DNA of 64,000 nucleotides from Arthrobacter sp. MYb23 (GCF_002979775.1 NZ_PCPR01000024.1:1-64000), one strand, 5' to 3'. Numbered from the stretch's first letter, positions 32,866 to 41,573 are shown. Program-made: numbers and translations. The notes: generated by a model from the sequence alone, not told the origin.

Positions 32866-32893
32866 AGAATATCACTTACATGACGCACGTCAA
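32866..32893 (-). promoter_or_regulatory. kyn operon promoter with overlapping palindrome
   Basis: On the minus strand: -35 TTGACG (32888-32893), a 16-bp spacer, -10 TATTCT (32866-32871), then 6 nt to the kynA ATG. The inverted repeat TGACG-CA-CGTCA (32881-32892) covers the -35 and is a natural operator candidate for the PaaX-type regulator. Confidence 0.65.
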
Positions 32894-32973
32894 GAGATTG
32901 ATTCACGGTGAACTGCGGGCGGCACTGTCCGGCAAAGTTCTCGCGTAGTCTGAGGCGCAAAGGGGGATTGTCC

Positions 32974-33492
32974 ATGAATTCCAGCAAAAGCACCGTTGCG
33001 CCGGTGTCCGTATATCTTGACGTCGACGGCGTGGTGAACCCCTTCAGTCCTCAGGGAACCACCGACTGGGGCAGCGAATGGACCTTTGCTGACGCCGGAA
33101 TCCTCGATGTCGCTTTTGCTCCCGAGGCTGTGGCCGAACTCAATGACCTTGCCCGGCACCCCGATGCTCGATTTGTGTGGTTGACCACGTGGGAAGGGCT
33201 CGCGCCGGAGTTCCTCTGCCCCGCCATTGGCCTGAACGGACAGGACTGGCCGGTGCTTTCCAGCGTGGGCTGGGATGAGGGCCCTGAATGGTGGAAGTTG
33301 ACTGCCCTTCAAAAGGATCTGGCCAGTGCCGGCAGCGAGCGGATCATTTGGCTTGACGACCAACTCAGCCAGGAGTCGGACGCCCGATCCTGGGCCGAAT
33401 ACCAGCAAGACCGTGTGCTTTGCATCTCACCGGATCCCCGCAAGGGTCTTTCCCGTCGCGACCTCGCGGCCGTCAGGGCATATCTGGGGTGA
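32974..33492 (+). CDS. HAD-like hydrolase domain protein
   Basis: The 172-residue protein has a HAD-type start: YLDVDGVVNPF (DxD motif, nucleophile Asp in LDVDG), then FVWLTTWEG (motif II Thr), and IIWLDDQLSQE (motif IV acidic pair) near the end. It resembles the small 'HAD domain in Swiss Army Knife RNA repair proteins'/hypothetical HAD group of actinobacteria; substrate unknown. ATG 32974 follows AGGGGG. It is divergent from kynA; the 114-bp gap contains the kyn promoter. Confidence 0.8.
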   Translation: MNSSKSTVAPVSVYLDVDGVVNPFSPQGTTDWGSEWTFADAGILDVAFAPEAVAELNDLARHPDARFVWLTTWEGLAPEFLCPAIGLNGQDWPVLSSVGWDEGPEWWKLTALQKDLASAGSERIIWLDDQLSQESDARSWAEYQQDRVLCISPDPRKGLSRRDLAAVRAYLG

Positions 33493-33510
33493 ACCGGAGC
33501 CCCGGCACGT

Positions 33511-33539
33511 TTGTCCGCTCACCGGAAGGCACGTAGGAT
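33511..33539 (+). promoter_or_regulatory. probable promoter of the phosphate transporter gene
   Basis: TTGTCC (33511-33516), 17-bp spacer, TAGGAT (33534-33539), in the 181-bp gap before the Pit gene. It would give a leader of about 125 nt. No PHO-box-like direct repeat was seen. Confidence 0.45.
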
Positions 33540-33673
33540 TCTTAAGGTTTCAAGCCCGCCGGAGTGAATATCGCAAGCCGAGTCAGTTGAACACTTGCTG
33601 AACTATGCTGTGGTTGGCAGGTATGGGGAAGTGAAACTGCTGAACGTCGTCGACTCTGCAGATTGGGCAACAG

Positions 33674-34879
33674 GTGGATATCACCTTCATGGTCGCGCTG
33701 GTAATAGCGTTGGCCCTATTCTTTGACTTCACCAACGGGTTTCACGACACTGCCAACGCGATGGCCACGCCCATCGCAACGGGGGCGATCAAGCCCAAGA
33801 CAGCTGTAGCCCTGGCGGCCGTGCTCAACCTCGTCGGCGCATTCCTCTCCACGGAAGTGGCCAAGACCATCTCCGGTGGACTGATCCGGGAGGGGTCGGA
33901 CGGAATCCACATCACGCCGGACATCATTTTTGCCGGCCTCATGGGGGCTGTTCTCTGGAACATGATCACCTGGCTCAAGGGGCTGCCATCAAGTTCATCG
34001 CATGCCCTGTTTGGTGGCCTCATCGGCGCAGCAGTGGTGGGCATCGGCTTCCATTCCATCAACTTCGAGACAGTGCTGCAGAAGGTGATTCTGCCCGCCC
34101 TCTTCGCGCCCCTCATTGCAGGTCTCGTGGCGTACATCTGCACCCGCCTCGCCTACGCTCTGACCTCACGGCACGATCCCGAAACAGGCGACAAGCTCAC
34201 GCAGAAACGTGGCGGCTTCCGCACCGGACAAATTTTCACTTCAAGCCTGGTGGCCCTCGCGCACGGAACGAATGACGCCCAGAAGACCATGGGCATCATC
34301 ACCCTCGTGCTCATTGCAGGCGGGACACAGGCACCGGGCAGCGGTCCGCAGTTCTGGGTTATCGCAGCTTGTGCTTTCGCCATTGCCATCGGTACCTATG
34401 CAGGTGGCTGGCGCATCATCCGCACCATGGGCTCAGGCCTCACCGAGGTCAAGCCGGCACAGGGTTTCTCCGCTGAAACCAGCACCGCCTCGGCCATCCT
34501 CGCCTCATCCCACTTGGGCTTTGCCCTTTCCACCACACAGGTCGCCTCCGGCTCAGTCATCGGCTCGGGCCTTGGCCGCAAGGGAACGTCTGTCCGCTGG
34601 GGCACGGCTGGCAAGATTGCCCTGGGTTGGTTGTTCACGCTGCCGGCCTCGGCCATTGTCGGTGCGCTGACGGCTCTCCTGGTGAGCATCGGCGTCGTCG
34701 GCGTCATCATCGCCGCCGTGGTGGGCACCAGCGCGGTCCTGTTCATGTTCGTCGTGTCCCGCAAATCGCACGTCGGCCACCACAATGCCGTCGAAGTTGA
34801 AGAAGCCGGCCACGCCGTGCGGTTCCGCAAGAAGAAGAAATCCCGAAAGACCACCCCCAGCGAGGATGTGCAGCGATGA
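33674..34879 (+). CDS. pit: inorganic phosphate transporter, Pit family
   Basis: The 401-residue transporter has the PiT signature twice, once in each inverted half: GFHDTANAMATPI near the N terminus and AHGTNDAQKTMGI at ~195. It also has SSSHALFGGLIGA and about ten hydrophobic segments. It imports phosphate (as metal-phosphate) with protons. The C-terminal tail is basic (RKKKKSRKT). GTG 33674 lacks a clear ribosome-binding site; ATG 33689 is possible. The stop overlaps the next small membrane gene (ATGA). Confidence 0.92.
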   Translation: MDITFMVALVIALALFFDFTNGFHDTANAMATPIATGAIKPKTAVALAAVLNLVGAFLSTEVAKTISGGLIREGSDGIHITPDIIFAGLMGAVLWNMITWLKGLPSSSSHALFGGLIGAAVVGIGFHSINFETVLQKVILPALFAPLIAGLVAYICTRLAYALTSRHDPETGDKLTQKRGGFRTGQIFTSSLVALAHGTNDAQKTMGIITLVLIAGGTQAPGSGPQFWVIAACAFAIAIGTYAGGWRIIRTMGSGLTEVKPAQGFSAETSTASAILASSHLGFALSTTQVASGSVIGSGLGRKGTSVRWGTAGKIALGWLFTLPASAIVGALTALLVSIGVVGVIIAAVVGTSAVLFMFVVSRKSHVGHHNAVEVEEAGHAVRFRKKKKSRKTTPSEDVQR

Positions 34880-35097
34880 AATGGTTGGAATTGCTGCAGG
34901 TAGGCGGAGTCACCCTCGTGGCCGCAGTGACTTTGGTGGTGCTCTATTCATTGGGCGTTCGCCTCACGGCCATCGCTGGTGATGCCCAGCAGAAGTCGCC
35001 CGTTTTGGTGCGCTCCCTGGCCTACGTTTGCTTTGCTTTCTGCGCAGCCGCAGTCCTCTTTGGCATCTACCTGATTGTTCCCTACTTCGGAAAGTAA
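34876..35097 (+). CDS. small two-helix membrane protein coupled to Pit transporter
   Basis: The 73-residue protein has two hydrophobic helices (residues ~10-30 and ~48-68) joined by a short polar loop. Its ATG overlaps the pit stop by 4 bp, so it is translated from the same mRNA. I do not recognise a characterised family; a small accessory subunit of the phosphate transporter is plausible from coupling alone. Confidence 0.75.
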   Translation: MKWLELLQVGGVTLVAAVTLVVLYSLGVRLTAIAGDAQQKSPVLVRSLAYVCFAFCAAAVLFGIYLIVPYFGK

Positions 35098-35193
35098 TTG
35101 TTTTTCTGGCCGTCAGGTCTTCCGGGGAGAATAATCGGCAATGTGGTTATGCACATAGCTGCGTGATTCTGATCCGGCAGATACGGGGTCGCC

Positions 35194-36336
35194 ATGACGT
35201 TCCTCATCCGGAACCAACTCATCGGACTGGCGCTGGTTCCTGTTCTGGTGCTGGGTCTGTCGGCCTGCATTCCTCCTGAAACGGACAGTCTTCCGCCCGA
35301 TCCGACGCCTGCCTCTCTTCCGGCGGCTTCCACGGAACAGGCCACCTCCCAACAAGACTTCTCACCACAAGCCACTTCTCCGCAGACCACTTCTCCCCAG
35401 ACCACCTCAACACCGGACACTTCACCGCAGGCCATCTCATCACCGGCAGCCGCCCCGCTTGCGCCCACGACGACGCCAGCGCCGGCGGAACCCACCGCCG
35501 TCGGACCGAGCGGTGGATCCACCAGCGGCAGTCAACCCACGCCGCCTCCTGAGCCCGGGGAGACTGCCGTGGCGCCCCCGCAGGAGCCCATCGTGGTGAG
35601 TTGGGTTCCCGAGGGGCCCATCGCCGCAGATGATCCCGCCTCAGGCCAGCGGTACCTCATGCTGCAGCACTTCCAATGCGACGCCCTGGCTCAGAGCGTC
35701 GCAGGCGCCGCAGACGCTGCCGTGTGGCAGGCCGGCGCCGCCGTTTGCCAGGCCCTTCAGACCGGCGACCGCTACGACTGGCAGGAAGCGGCCGTCGCCG
35801 TAGCAAGGACTCCACGGATCCCGCAAAAGCAGTGCCTTGAGTTCCGTGTGGCGGCCACCTCGGCATATCTGGTGGCGCAGTACCGCAGCAATCCCGGCAG
35901 CATCTTCACAGCGGAACCCGGGACCGGCGAAGCGTGCCCCCGGCAACTGGTGGGGCTGACCGTAGTGGACCAGGATTTGCGGCCAGCCGTTGGCATGCCC
36001 CGCGCTTCGGGCCCCACGTCTGGGGGCACAATTGTTCGCTTGGACGGATACTACGTTCGGGTGCGGGAAATCCTGATCGATGGTGTCCCAACTGCTCCGG
36101 ACATTGTTGCCGGGGGAGGCGACTACCAGACGATGTATTTGCGGATGCCTCCGGCTGACGGCCGGAAGTCCATCCGGATCTCCATCACGGACACGGTGGA
36201 GGTTGCCGGAACCGTAACCTTCTTCTACGACGACTCCGCCGTGCCCGGAAGCACGCCGTCACCTGCCGCGGAACCAGCCGCTGTCCTAGGCTGGGGCCAT
36301 GTCAATTTTTCAGTACTACGTAGCTTCAACGATTGA
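35194..36336 (+). CDS. lipoprotein with long Pro/Thr/Ser linker and IPT/TIG-like segment
   Basis: The 380-residue predicted lipoprotein has a hydrophobic signal ending in the lipobox LGLSAC at ~25. A low-complexity linker (~30-130) has repeated TSPQT units. A folded region with paired cysteines follows (FQCDALAQ, AAVCQAL, KQCLEF, EACPRQL). Near 270-350 a segment (GPTSGGTIVRLDGYYV, VREILIDG) has the look of an IPT/TIG immunoglobulin-like fold. Function unknown. The 3' end overlaps the next gene by 38 bp and contains that gene's -10 element. Confidence 0.75.
   Translation: MTFLIRNQLIGLALVPVLVLGLSACIPPETDSLPPDPTPASLPAASTEQATSQQDFSPQATSPQTTSPQTTSTPDTSPQAISSPAAAPLAPTTTPAPAEPTAVGPSGGSTSGSQPTPPPEPGETAVAPPQEPIVVSWVPEGPIAADDPASGQRYLMLQHFQCDALAQSVAGAADAAVWQAGAAVCQALQTGDRYDWQEAAVAVARTPRIPQKQCLEFRVAATSAYLVAQYRSNPGSIFTAEPGTGEACPRQLVGLTVVDQDLRPAVGMPRASGPTSGGTIVRLDGYYVRVREILIDGVPTAPDIVAGGGDYQTMYLRMPPADGRKSIRISITDTVEVAGTVTFFYDDSAVPGSTPSPAAEPAAVLGWGHVNFSVLRSFND
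36287..36292 (+). promoter_or_regulatory. -10 element of leaderless DHFR-like gene
   Basis: TAGGCT is followed by 6 nt and ATG 36299. It lies inside the coding sequence of the upstream lipoprotein. Confidence 0.5.
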
Positions 36337-36838
36337 TGGTTTCATCGCTTCACCTGACGACGACCTTGGCTGGCTCCTCCAGTTCGACCAAGCAGAGGGC
36401 GTCAATGAGAGCATCGAATCTTTCATGGCAGGCGTTGGATGCATCGCCATGGGCGGGGATACTTATCGCTGGCTCATGGAGCACGAGCCCGGCGCGTGGC
36501 CGTATCCGGACACTCCGTGCTGGGTCTTCACCCACCATGAGTACTCGGCACCGGCCGGATCGGACATCACGTTTGTCCGTGGCGACGTGCGCGAGTTCGC
36601 ACCGGACCTGCTCAAGGATGCAGGAGACAAGAACGTGTGGCTGGTGGGCGGAGGCCACCTCGTAGCGCAGTTCGCCAATGCCGGGCTGCTCCACGAGATG
36701 ATCGTCACCATCATTCCTGTGGTGCTGGGCGCGGGCAAGCGGCTGCTGCCGCTCAATGGCCCGACGGCGCCGCTTGAGTTGCTTTCTTCGAAGATCCTTG
36801 GAGGGGCCGCGGCTGAACTGCACTACCGGCTTCAGTGA
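36299..36838 (+). CDS. dihydrofolate reductase-like (RibD C-terminal domain) protein
   Basis: The 179-residue protein begins QYYVASTIDGFIAS and has GCIAMGGDTYRWL, VWLVGGGHLVAQF and LTIIPVVLGAGKRLLP-type blocks, the pattern of RibD_C/DHFR-fold NADPH oxidoreductases found as stand-alone proteins. It is not the folate enzyme FolA (no DHFR active-site WE/PxLP motifs); the substrate is unknown. It overlaps the lipoprotein gene by 38 bp and converges with the thioesterase gene (7-bp overlap). Confidence 0.88.
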   Translation: MSIFQYYVASTIDGFIASPDDDLGWLLQFDQAEGVNESIESFMAGVGCIAMGGDTYRWLMEHEPGAWPYPDTPCWVFTHHEYSAPAGSDITFVRGDVREFAPDLLKDAGDKNVWLVGGGHLVAQFANAGLLHEMIVTIIPVVLGAGKRLLPLNGPTAPLELLSSKILGGAAAELHYRLQ

Positions 36839-37296
36839 CGGTTATCCCGGATCATGTTGGTGATCCTTGCAGTTGAGAGCCGGCGGCCTTTGTCATCGGT
36901 AATAACAATCTCGTGAGTTGCCAAGGTTCCACCCAGATGGATGGCAGTGCAGGTGCCGGTCACGGTGCCGCTTGCCACCGAACGGTGATGAGTAGCGCCC
37001 ACCTCAATACCCACGGCGTGGCGGCCCCGGCCGGCATGGAGCGATGCAGCAAACGAACCCAAGGTCTCCGCGAGGACAACATGGGCGCCGCCATGGAGGA
37101 TGCCCGCCACCTGCGTATTTCCTTCCACCGGCATAGTGGCCACCGTGCGCTCCGCGCTCATTTCCGTGAACCGGATACCCAGCTTCACCACGAGGGCACC
37201 AACGCCATGCGCTGAGAGCCAATCGTGGAATTCTTCCGGAACACCTGCTTCATTGAGCTCGTCGACAAACCGGTTCGGCGTGAAATTGTCCATCAT
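36832..37296 (-). CDS. hotdog-fold thioesterase (PaaI-like)
   Basis: The 154-residue hotdog protein carries the PaaI-type active-site block AGILHGGAHVVLAETLGSFA, preceded by VKLGIRFTEMSAERTVATMPV and followed by VGIEVGATHHRSVASGTVTG. These enzymes hydrolyse aryl- or acyl-CoA thioesters. Two adjacent ATG codons (37296, 37293) can start it. It is divergent from polA with only 19 nt between starts, so the two genes' promoters must overlap or lie in each other's coding region. Confidence 0.88.
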   Translation of the reverse strand: MMDNFTPNRFVDELNEAGVPEEFHDWLSAHGVGALVVKLGIRFTEMSAERTVATMPVEGNTQVAGILHGGAHVVLAETLGSFAASLHAGRGRHAVGIEVGATHHRSVASGTVTGTCTAIHLGGTLATHEIVITDDKGRRLSTARITNMIRDNRH

Positions 37297-37302
37297 GCCA
37301 AC

Positions 37303-37308
37303 TAGGCT
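37303..37308 (+). promoter_or_regulatory. -10 element of leaderless polA
   Basis: TAGGCT is followed by 7 nt and GTG 37316. The whole region to the divergent thioesterase start is only 19 bp. Confidence 0.5.
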
Positions 37309-37315
37309 GGCACCT

Positions 37316-40099
37316 GTGAGTGAAACAACCAAACCGGACCAGGTTCCAACGGCCCAAGCTGCTGCCATCGCTACAGCACCCACCCCCTCTGCTTCAACGT
37401 CCACCAGCGCCGCGGGGGAGGACCGGCCCAGGTTGCTGGTCCTGGACGGCCACTCCATGGCGTTCAGGGCTTTCTACGCCCTGCCTGCAGAGAATTTCTC
37501 TACGGCCAGGGGCCAATACACCAATGCCGTGCACGGCTTCACCTCCATGCTGATCAACCTGATCAAGGACCAGAAGCCCACCCACGTTGCCGTGGCCTTC
37601 GACGTTTCGGATGACACCACGTTCCGCAAGGCGGAGTACAGCGAATACAAAGGCGGCCGGAACGCCACGCCTGCCGAGTTCGCCGGCCAGATCGGCCTCA
37701 TCGCCAAGGTCATGGAAGCCTGGGGCATCAGGACCATTGCCATGCCCGGATATGAAGCCGATGATGTCCTGGCCACACTGGCAGCACAGGGCGACGCTGC
37801 CGGCTTCGAAGTCCTTCTTGTCTCCGGTGACCGGGACGCGTTCCAGCTGATCAACGACAACGTCTTTGTGCTGTACCCCAAGCAGGGTGTCAGCAACATT
37901 CCCAGGATGGACGCTGCGGCCATCGAGGAGAAGTACTTCGTCAAGCCCGGTTTGTATTCGGACCTCGCCGCCCTCGTGGGTGAAACTGCGGACAACCTTC
38001 CCGGCGTTCCCGGCGTTGGCCCCAAGACCGCTGCAAAGTGGATCAACCTCTACGGTGGCCTTGAAGGCATCCTGGAAAACCTTGACTCCATCGGCGGCAA
38101 GGTGGGCGGGGCCCTGAAAGAGAACCTTGAGAACGTCAAGCGCAACCGCAGGCTCAACCGCCTGCTGACCGACCTCGACCTTCCACTCACCTTGGCTGAC
38201 TTGCATGAACCACGTCCGGATCGCCAGGCGATCGAGGATCTTTTTGAGGAACTCGAATTCCGGACGCTCCGCACCCGGCTGTTCGATCTCTACGGTGACG
38301 ACACCGCCGGAGAGGCTCCGGACACCATCGACGCCCCGGAATACTCCGTCGTCACGGATGCCGCGGAACTTGAGTCCTTCTTCGCTGCCGGCTCCGGTGT
38401 GCGTTCAGCGCTGGCAGTGCAGCTTGTCCCCGGACGCATCGGTGATGATGCGAGTGCCCTGGCTGTTGTCAGGAGCAACGGAGCGGCGTACATCGAACTG
38501 ACGAGTCTGGACGCTGCGGCAGAGTCGGTCCTGGCCCGGTGGCTCAAGGACCCCGAGGAAGCAAAGGTGCTGCACGAGTTCAAGTCGGCCCTGAAGGCTC
38601 TTCACAACCGTGGCCTCGGCTTGGAAGGCGTGGTGGATGACACGTCCATCTCCGGCTACCTGATCCAGCCGGACCGCCGCAGCTACGATCTCGCCGAACT
38701 CGCCCAAGTGCACTTGAAGATCTCACTTGCCACGGCCGCTGCCCAGTCCGGCCAGCTGGAGCTCGACCTCTCGGGTGAAACAGACCAGGCTGCCGCAGCA
38801 GCGCTCGTCCAGCATGCCGCCGTCGTGCATGCCCTCAGCAAGCACTTCGAAACGGAACTTGCCGAGATCAAGGCCGACGCCCTGTTGACGACGCTCGAAC
38901 TTCCGGTGGCGCGTGTGCTGGCGCAGATGGAACTCACTGGCATCTTTGTGTCTACGGACCGCATGGACGAGCAACTCGCGGACCTCACCAAGGTGATCGA
39001 GAATGCCCAGGAACAGGCTTTTGCTGCGATCGGGCACGAGGTAAACCTCGGTTCGCCCAAGCAGTTGCAGACAGTCCTTTTCGAGGAACTCGGTCTGCCC
39101 AAGACCAAGAAGATCAAGTCGGGCTACACCACCGACGCCGCGTCCCTGAAGGGCCTGCTGGAGAAGACCGGACACGAATTCCTGGTCCAGCTCATGGCGC
39201 ACCGTGAGTCGTCCAAACTGGCTCAGATGGTGGAAACACTCAAGAAGTCTGTTGCTGACGATGCTCGTATCCACACAACGTATGCGCAGAACATTGCAGC
39301 CACAGGCCGCATCTCATCCAACAACCCCAACCTGCAGAACATCCCGGTCCGCAGCGAGGAGGGCCGCAGGGTGCGCAGCATCTTCGTGGTCAGCGAAGGC
39401 TACGAGTGTTTGCTGTCTGCCGACTACTCCCAGATCGAGATGCGGATCATGGCGCACCTGTCAGGGGATCAGGCCCTCATTCAGGCCTATCGTGACGGCG
39501 AGGACCTCCACCGCTTCGTTGGCGCCCGGATATTCAACGTTGAGCCGGCCGAAGTCACCAGTGCCATGCGCTCCAAGGTGAAAGCGATGTCCTACGGTTT
39601 GGCGTATGGCCTGACGTCCTTCGGACTGTCCAAGCAGCTGGAGATCTCCGTGGATGAGGCGCGGACGCTGATGAAGGATTACTACGACCGCTTCGGTGCC
39701 GTACGCGCCTACCTGGACGGCGTGAGGGATCAAGCACGGGTGGACGGTTACACAGCAACTATCGAAGGCCGTCGCCGCTACCTGCCGGACCTGACCAGCA
39801 CTAACCGGCAAGCCCGCGAAGCAGCAGAACGCATCGCCTTGAACTCGCCCATCCAAGGCTCGGCCGCGGACATCATCAAGCGGGCCATGCTGGGCGTCTC
39901 GGCCGAGCTCGCAAGCCAAGGACTCAAGTCACGCATGCTGCTTCAAGTCCACGACGAACTTGTGCTCGAAGTTGCACCGGGGGAGCGTGAATCCGTGGAG
40001 AAGCTGGTCATCGAACAGATGGGCTCCGCCGCCGACTTGTCAGTCCCGCTCGATGTCCAGATTGGCGTTGGTTCCAGCTGGTACGAGGCCGGGCACTAG
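37316..40099 (+). CDS. polA: DNA polymerase I
   Basis: The ~927-residue family A polymerase has three parts. The 5'-nuclease domain reads LVLDGHSMAFRAF, GYEADDVLATLA and GVPGVGPKTAAKWI. The 3'-5' exonuclease-like middle has lost its catalytic acids: the strand expected to read FDTET-like is ALAVQLVPGR, and HNLKYD is HEFKSA, so proofreading is probably absent, as in many actinobacterial PolA. The polymerase domain has ISSNNPNLQNIPVR, SADYSQIEMRIMAHLSGD (catalytic Asp), KAMSYGLAYGL, and LLQVHDELVLEV (second Asp). It works in Okazaki fragment processing and repair synthesis. GTG 37316 fits a -10 element 7 nt upstream; the Thr/Ala-rich N-terminal ~35 residues precede the conserved start. Confidence 0.96.
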   Translation: MSETTKPDQVPTAQAAAIATAPTPSASTSTSAAGEDRPRLLVLDGHSMAFRAFYALPAENFSTARGQYTNAVHGFTSMLINLIKDQKPTHVAVAFDVSDDTTFRKAEYSEYKGGRNATPAEFAGQIGLIAKVMEAWGIRTIAMPGYEADDVLATLAAQGDAAGFEVLLVSGDRDAFQLINDNVFVLYPKQGVSNIPRMDAAAIEEKYFVKPGLYSDLAALVGETADNLPGVPGVGPKTAAKWINLYGGLEGILENLDSIGGKVGGALKENLENVKRNRRLNRLLTDLDLPLTLADLHEPRPDRQAIEDLFEELEFRTLRTRLFDLYGDDTAGEAPDTIDAPEYSVVTDAAELESFFAAGSGVRSALAVQLVPGRIGDDASALAVVRSNGAAYIELTSLDAAAESVLARWLKDPEEAKVLHEFKSALKALHNRGLGLEGVVDDTSISGYLIQPDRRSYDLAELAQVHLKISLATAAAQSGQLELDLSGETDQAAAAALVQHAAVVHALSKHFETELAEIKADALLTTLELPVARVLAQMELTGIFVSTDRMDEQLADLTKVIENAQEQAFAAIGHEVNLGSPKQLQTVLFEELGLPKTKKIKSGYTTDAASLKGLLEKTGHEFLVQLMAHRESSKLAQMVETLKKSVADDARIHTTYAQNIAATGRISSNNPNLQNIPVRSEEGRRVRSIFVVSEGYECLLSADYSQIEMRIMAHLSGDQALIQAYRDGEDLHRFVGARIFNVEPAEVTSAMRSKVKAMSYGLAYGLTSFGLSKQLEISVDEARTLMKDYYDRFGAVRAYLDGVRDQARVDGYTATIEGRRRYLPDLTSTNRQAREAAERIALNSPIQGSAADIIKRAMLGVSAELASQGLKSRMLLQVHDELVLEVAPGERESVEKLVIEQMGSAADLSVPLDVQIGVGSSWYEAGH

Positions 40100-40134
40100 G
40101 CAAGCCGCCGGGCACTAAGTAAGGATTCAGGGAA

Positions 40135-40177
40135 CGCCGAAGGGCGCGCCGCCGAGATGGTGGCGCGCCCTTCGGCG
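40135..40177 (+). terminator. strong hairpin after polA
   Basis: A perfect 16-bp GC-rich stem (40135-40150 with 40162-40177) closes an 11-nt loop. There is no T-run; the TAGGCT -10 of the next gene begins 6 nt later. Termination without a U-tract is common in actinobacteria (general knowledge). Just before it, GCCGGGCACTA is tandemly duplicated around the polA stop. Confidence 0.65.
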
Positions 40178-40183
40178 TCTGGC

Positions 40184-40189
40184 TAGGCT
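40184..40189 (+). promoter_or_regulatory. -10 element of leaderless eis-like gene
   Basis: TAGGCT is followed by 7 nt and GTG 40197, directly behind the polA hairpin. Confidence 0.5.
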
Positions 40190-40196
40190 CAAGGGC

Positions 40197-41510
40197 GTGG
40201 CCGATCCCAATGAAAACAAGTCCGGAAAGTACACCGTCCAACGATTCCCCGCTGTAGCTGACCCACAGCACGCCGGCTACAGCCGCTGCACCACCTGGGT
40301 GCAGGCTGTCTCCCACGGATTCCACCAGCAGCGGCGCGATGATGAGTACCTCGCCAAAACTCTGGCGGCCTACCAAACAGATCAGCGCGAGCTGACGGGT
40401 GTGTATGTCAATGGCAGCGTCCCGGAGCACTCTCTTGGCCCCGAGGTTCCGGTGGCAACGTACGCGACCATGCGCAAGGCGTTGAACATCGGCTTTGGCC
40501 GCCAACTTGAATCCAATCTCGTCACCGCCGTGACAGTCCGCGGCACCCACCGGCGGAACGGCATACTGCGTGGCATGATCACCGCAGACTTGGAAGCCGC
40601 GAAGGATGACGGCCTCGCGATGGCAGCCCTTACGGCGTCCGAAGCCTCCATCTATGGCCGTTTTGGCTTTGGTGTGGCCACCTTCGAACGGAGCATCAAA
40701 GTTGATACCGGCCCGCGCTTCCAGCTCCGGGGCCTGCCGGAAGGCACTGTTGAAGTCGCTGATCCCTCGGTGTTGCTGGACGTAGCTCCGAAGGTCTTCG
40801 AACGTCTCCAGCGGCTCTCGCCTGGTTCGGTTGACCGGCAGGAGTATTACCGGCTGGTGGCATCCGGTTCGATCGGCCACGACGGCAAACCGGATACCTC
40901 CGTCCGATGCGCCCTCCACTACGATCAGTCCGGCGCGCTGGATGGCTACGTTTCCTACCGCTTCAAGGGGTGGGAACACAAGCCGTACACCATGGAGATC
41001 GTGGACCTCGTTGCGGCAAGCAACGCGGCTTACCTGGACCTGTGGCGGTTCCTGGGCAGCATCGATCTCATCGATGAAGTGACGTGGGCCGAAGCGCCAG
41101 TGGACGATCCCCTGGCATGGGCACTGGTGGATCCCAGGTGCATCGACGCCTCTGAAATCCGCGACATGCTTTGGCTCCGGATCCTGGATACACCTGCCGC
41201 CCTGCGCGCCCGAAAGTTCGCTGCCGCAGGCAAGCTGGTGCTGGAAGTACGTGATTCCCTGGATATGGCGGGCGGCACCTGGGTACTCGAGTCCGACGGC
41301 GGTGCTGCCGCCGTCGTGACTGAAGCCTCAGGCGAGGCACCCGACCTCAGCCTGGACGTCGCCGATCTTGCCTCCATCTACCTTGGCGCTGTGTCGCCCG
41401 TGACCTTGGCAGCGGCCAGTCGCATTCACGAACACACACCGGGAGCCGCCTTCCTGGCGCAGCAGCTATTTGCCGTGGAAAGGTCCGCGCACTGCCTGAC
41501 GCACTTCTAG
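40197..41510 (+). CDS. Eis-like GNAT N-acetyltransferase
   Basis: The 437-residue protein has the three-part Eis layout: N-terminal GNAT domain with the acetyl-CoA loop VTVRGTHRRNGILRGMI and the SIYGRFGFG block that holds the general-acid Tyr in Mycobacterium tuberculosis Eis, a second GNAT-like domain, and a C-terminal sterol-carrier-like domain. It ends in Phe, matching the terminal carboxylate used as base in Eis. Eis enzymes acetylate amines including aminoglycosides; whether this one does is unknown. Leaderless promoter predicted. Confidence 0.88.
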   Translation: MADPNENKSGKYTVQRFPAVADPQHAGYSRCTTWVQAVSHGFHQQRRDDEYLAKTLAAYQTDQRELTGVYVNGSVPEHSLGPEVPVATYATMRKALNIGFGRQLESNLVTAVTVRGTHRRNGILRGMITADLEAAKDDGLAMAALTASEASIYGRFGFGVATFERSIKVDTGPRFQLRGLPEGTVEVADPSVLLDVAPKVFERLQRLSPGSVDRQEYYRLVASGSIGHDGKPDTSVRCALHYDQSGALDGYVSYRFKGWEHKPYTMEIVDLVAASNAAYLDLWRFLGSIDLIDEVTWAEAPVDDPLAWALVDPRCIDASEIRDMLWLRILDTPAALRARKFAAAGKLVLEVRDSLDMAGGTWVLESDGGAAAVVTEASGEAPDLSLDVADLASIYLGAVSPVTLAAASRIHEHTPGAAFLAQQLFAVERSAHCLTHF

Positions 41511-41573
41511 GCGAGCTTCCAGGCCGCGCCGGCTAAACACAACCACATAGTCACAACAAGAAAAAGGACATCC

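Noticed and set aside
31855..32883. 342-codon plus-strand frame across kynA
   Set aside because: Antisense to kynA and the start of kynU; no family features.
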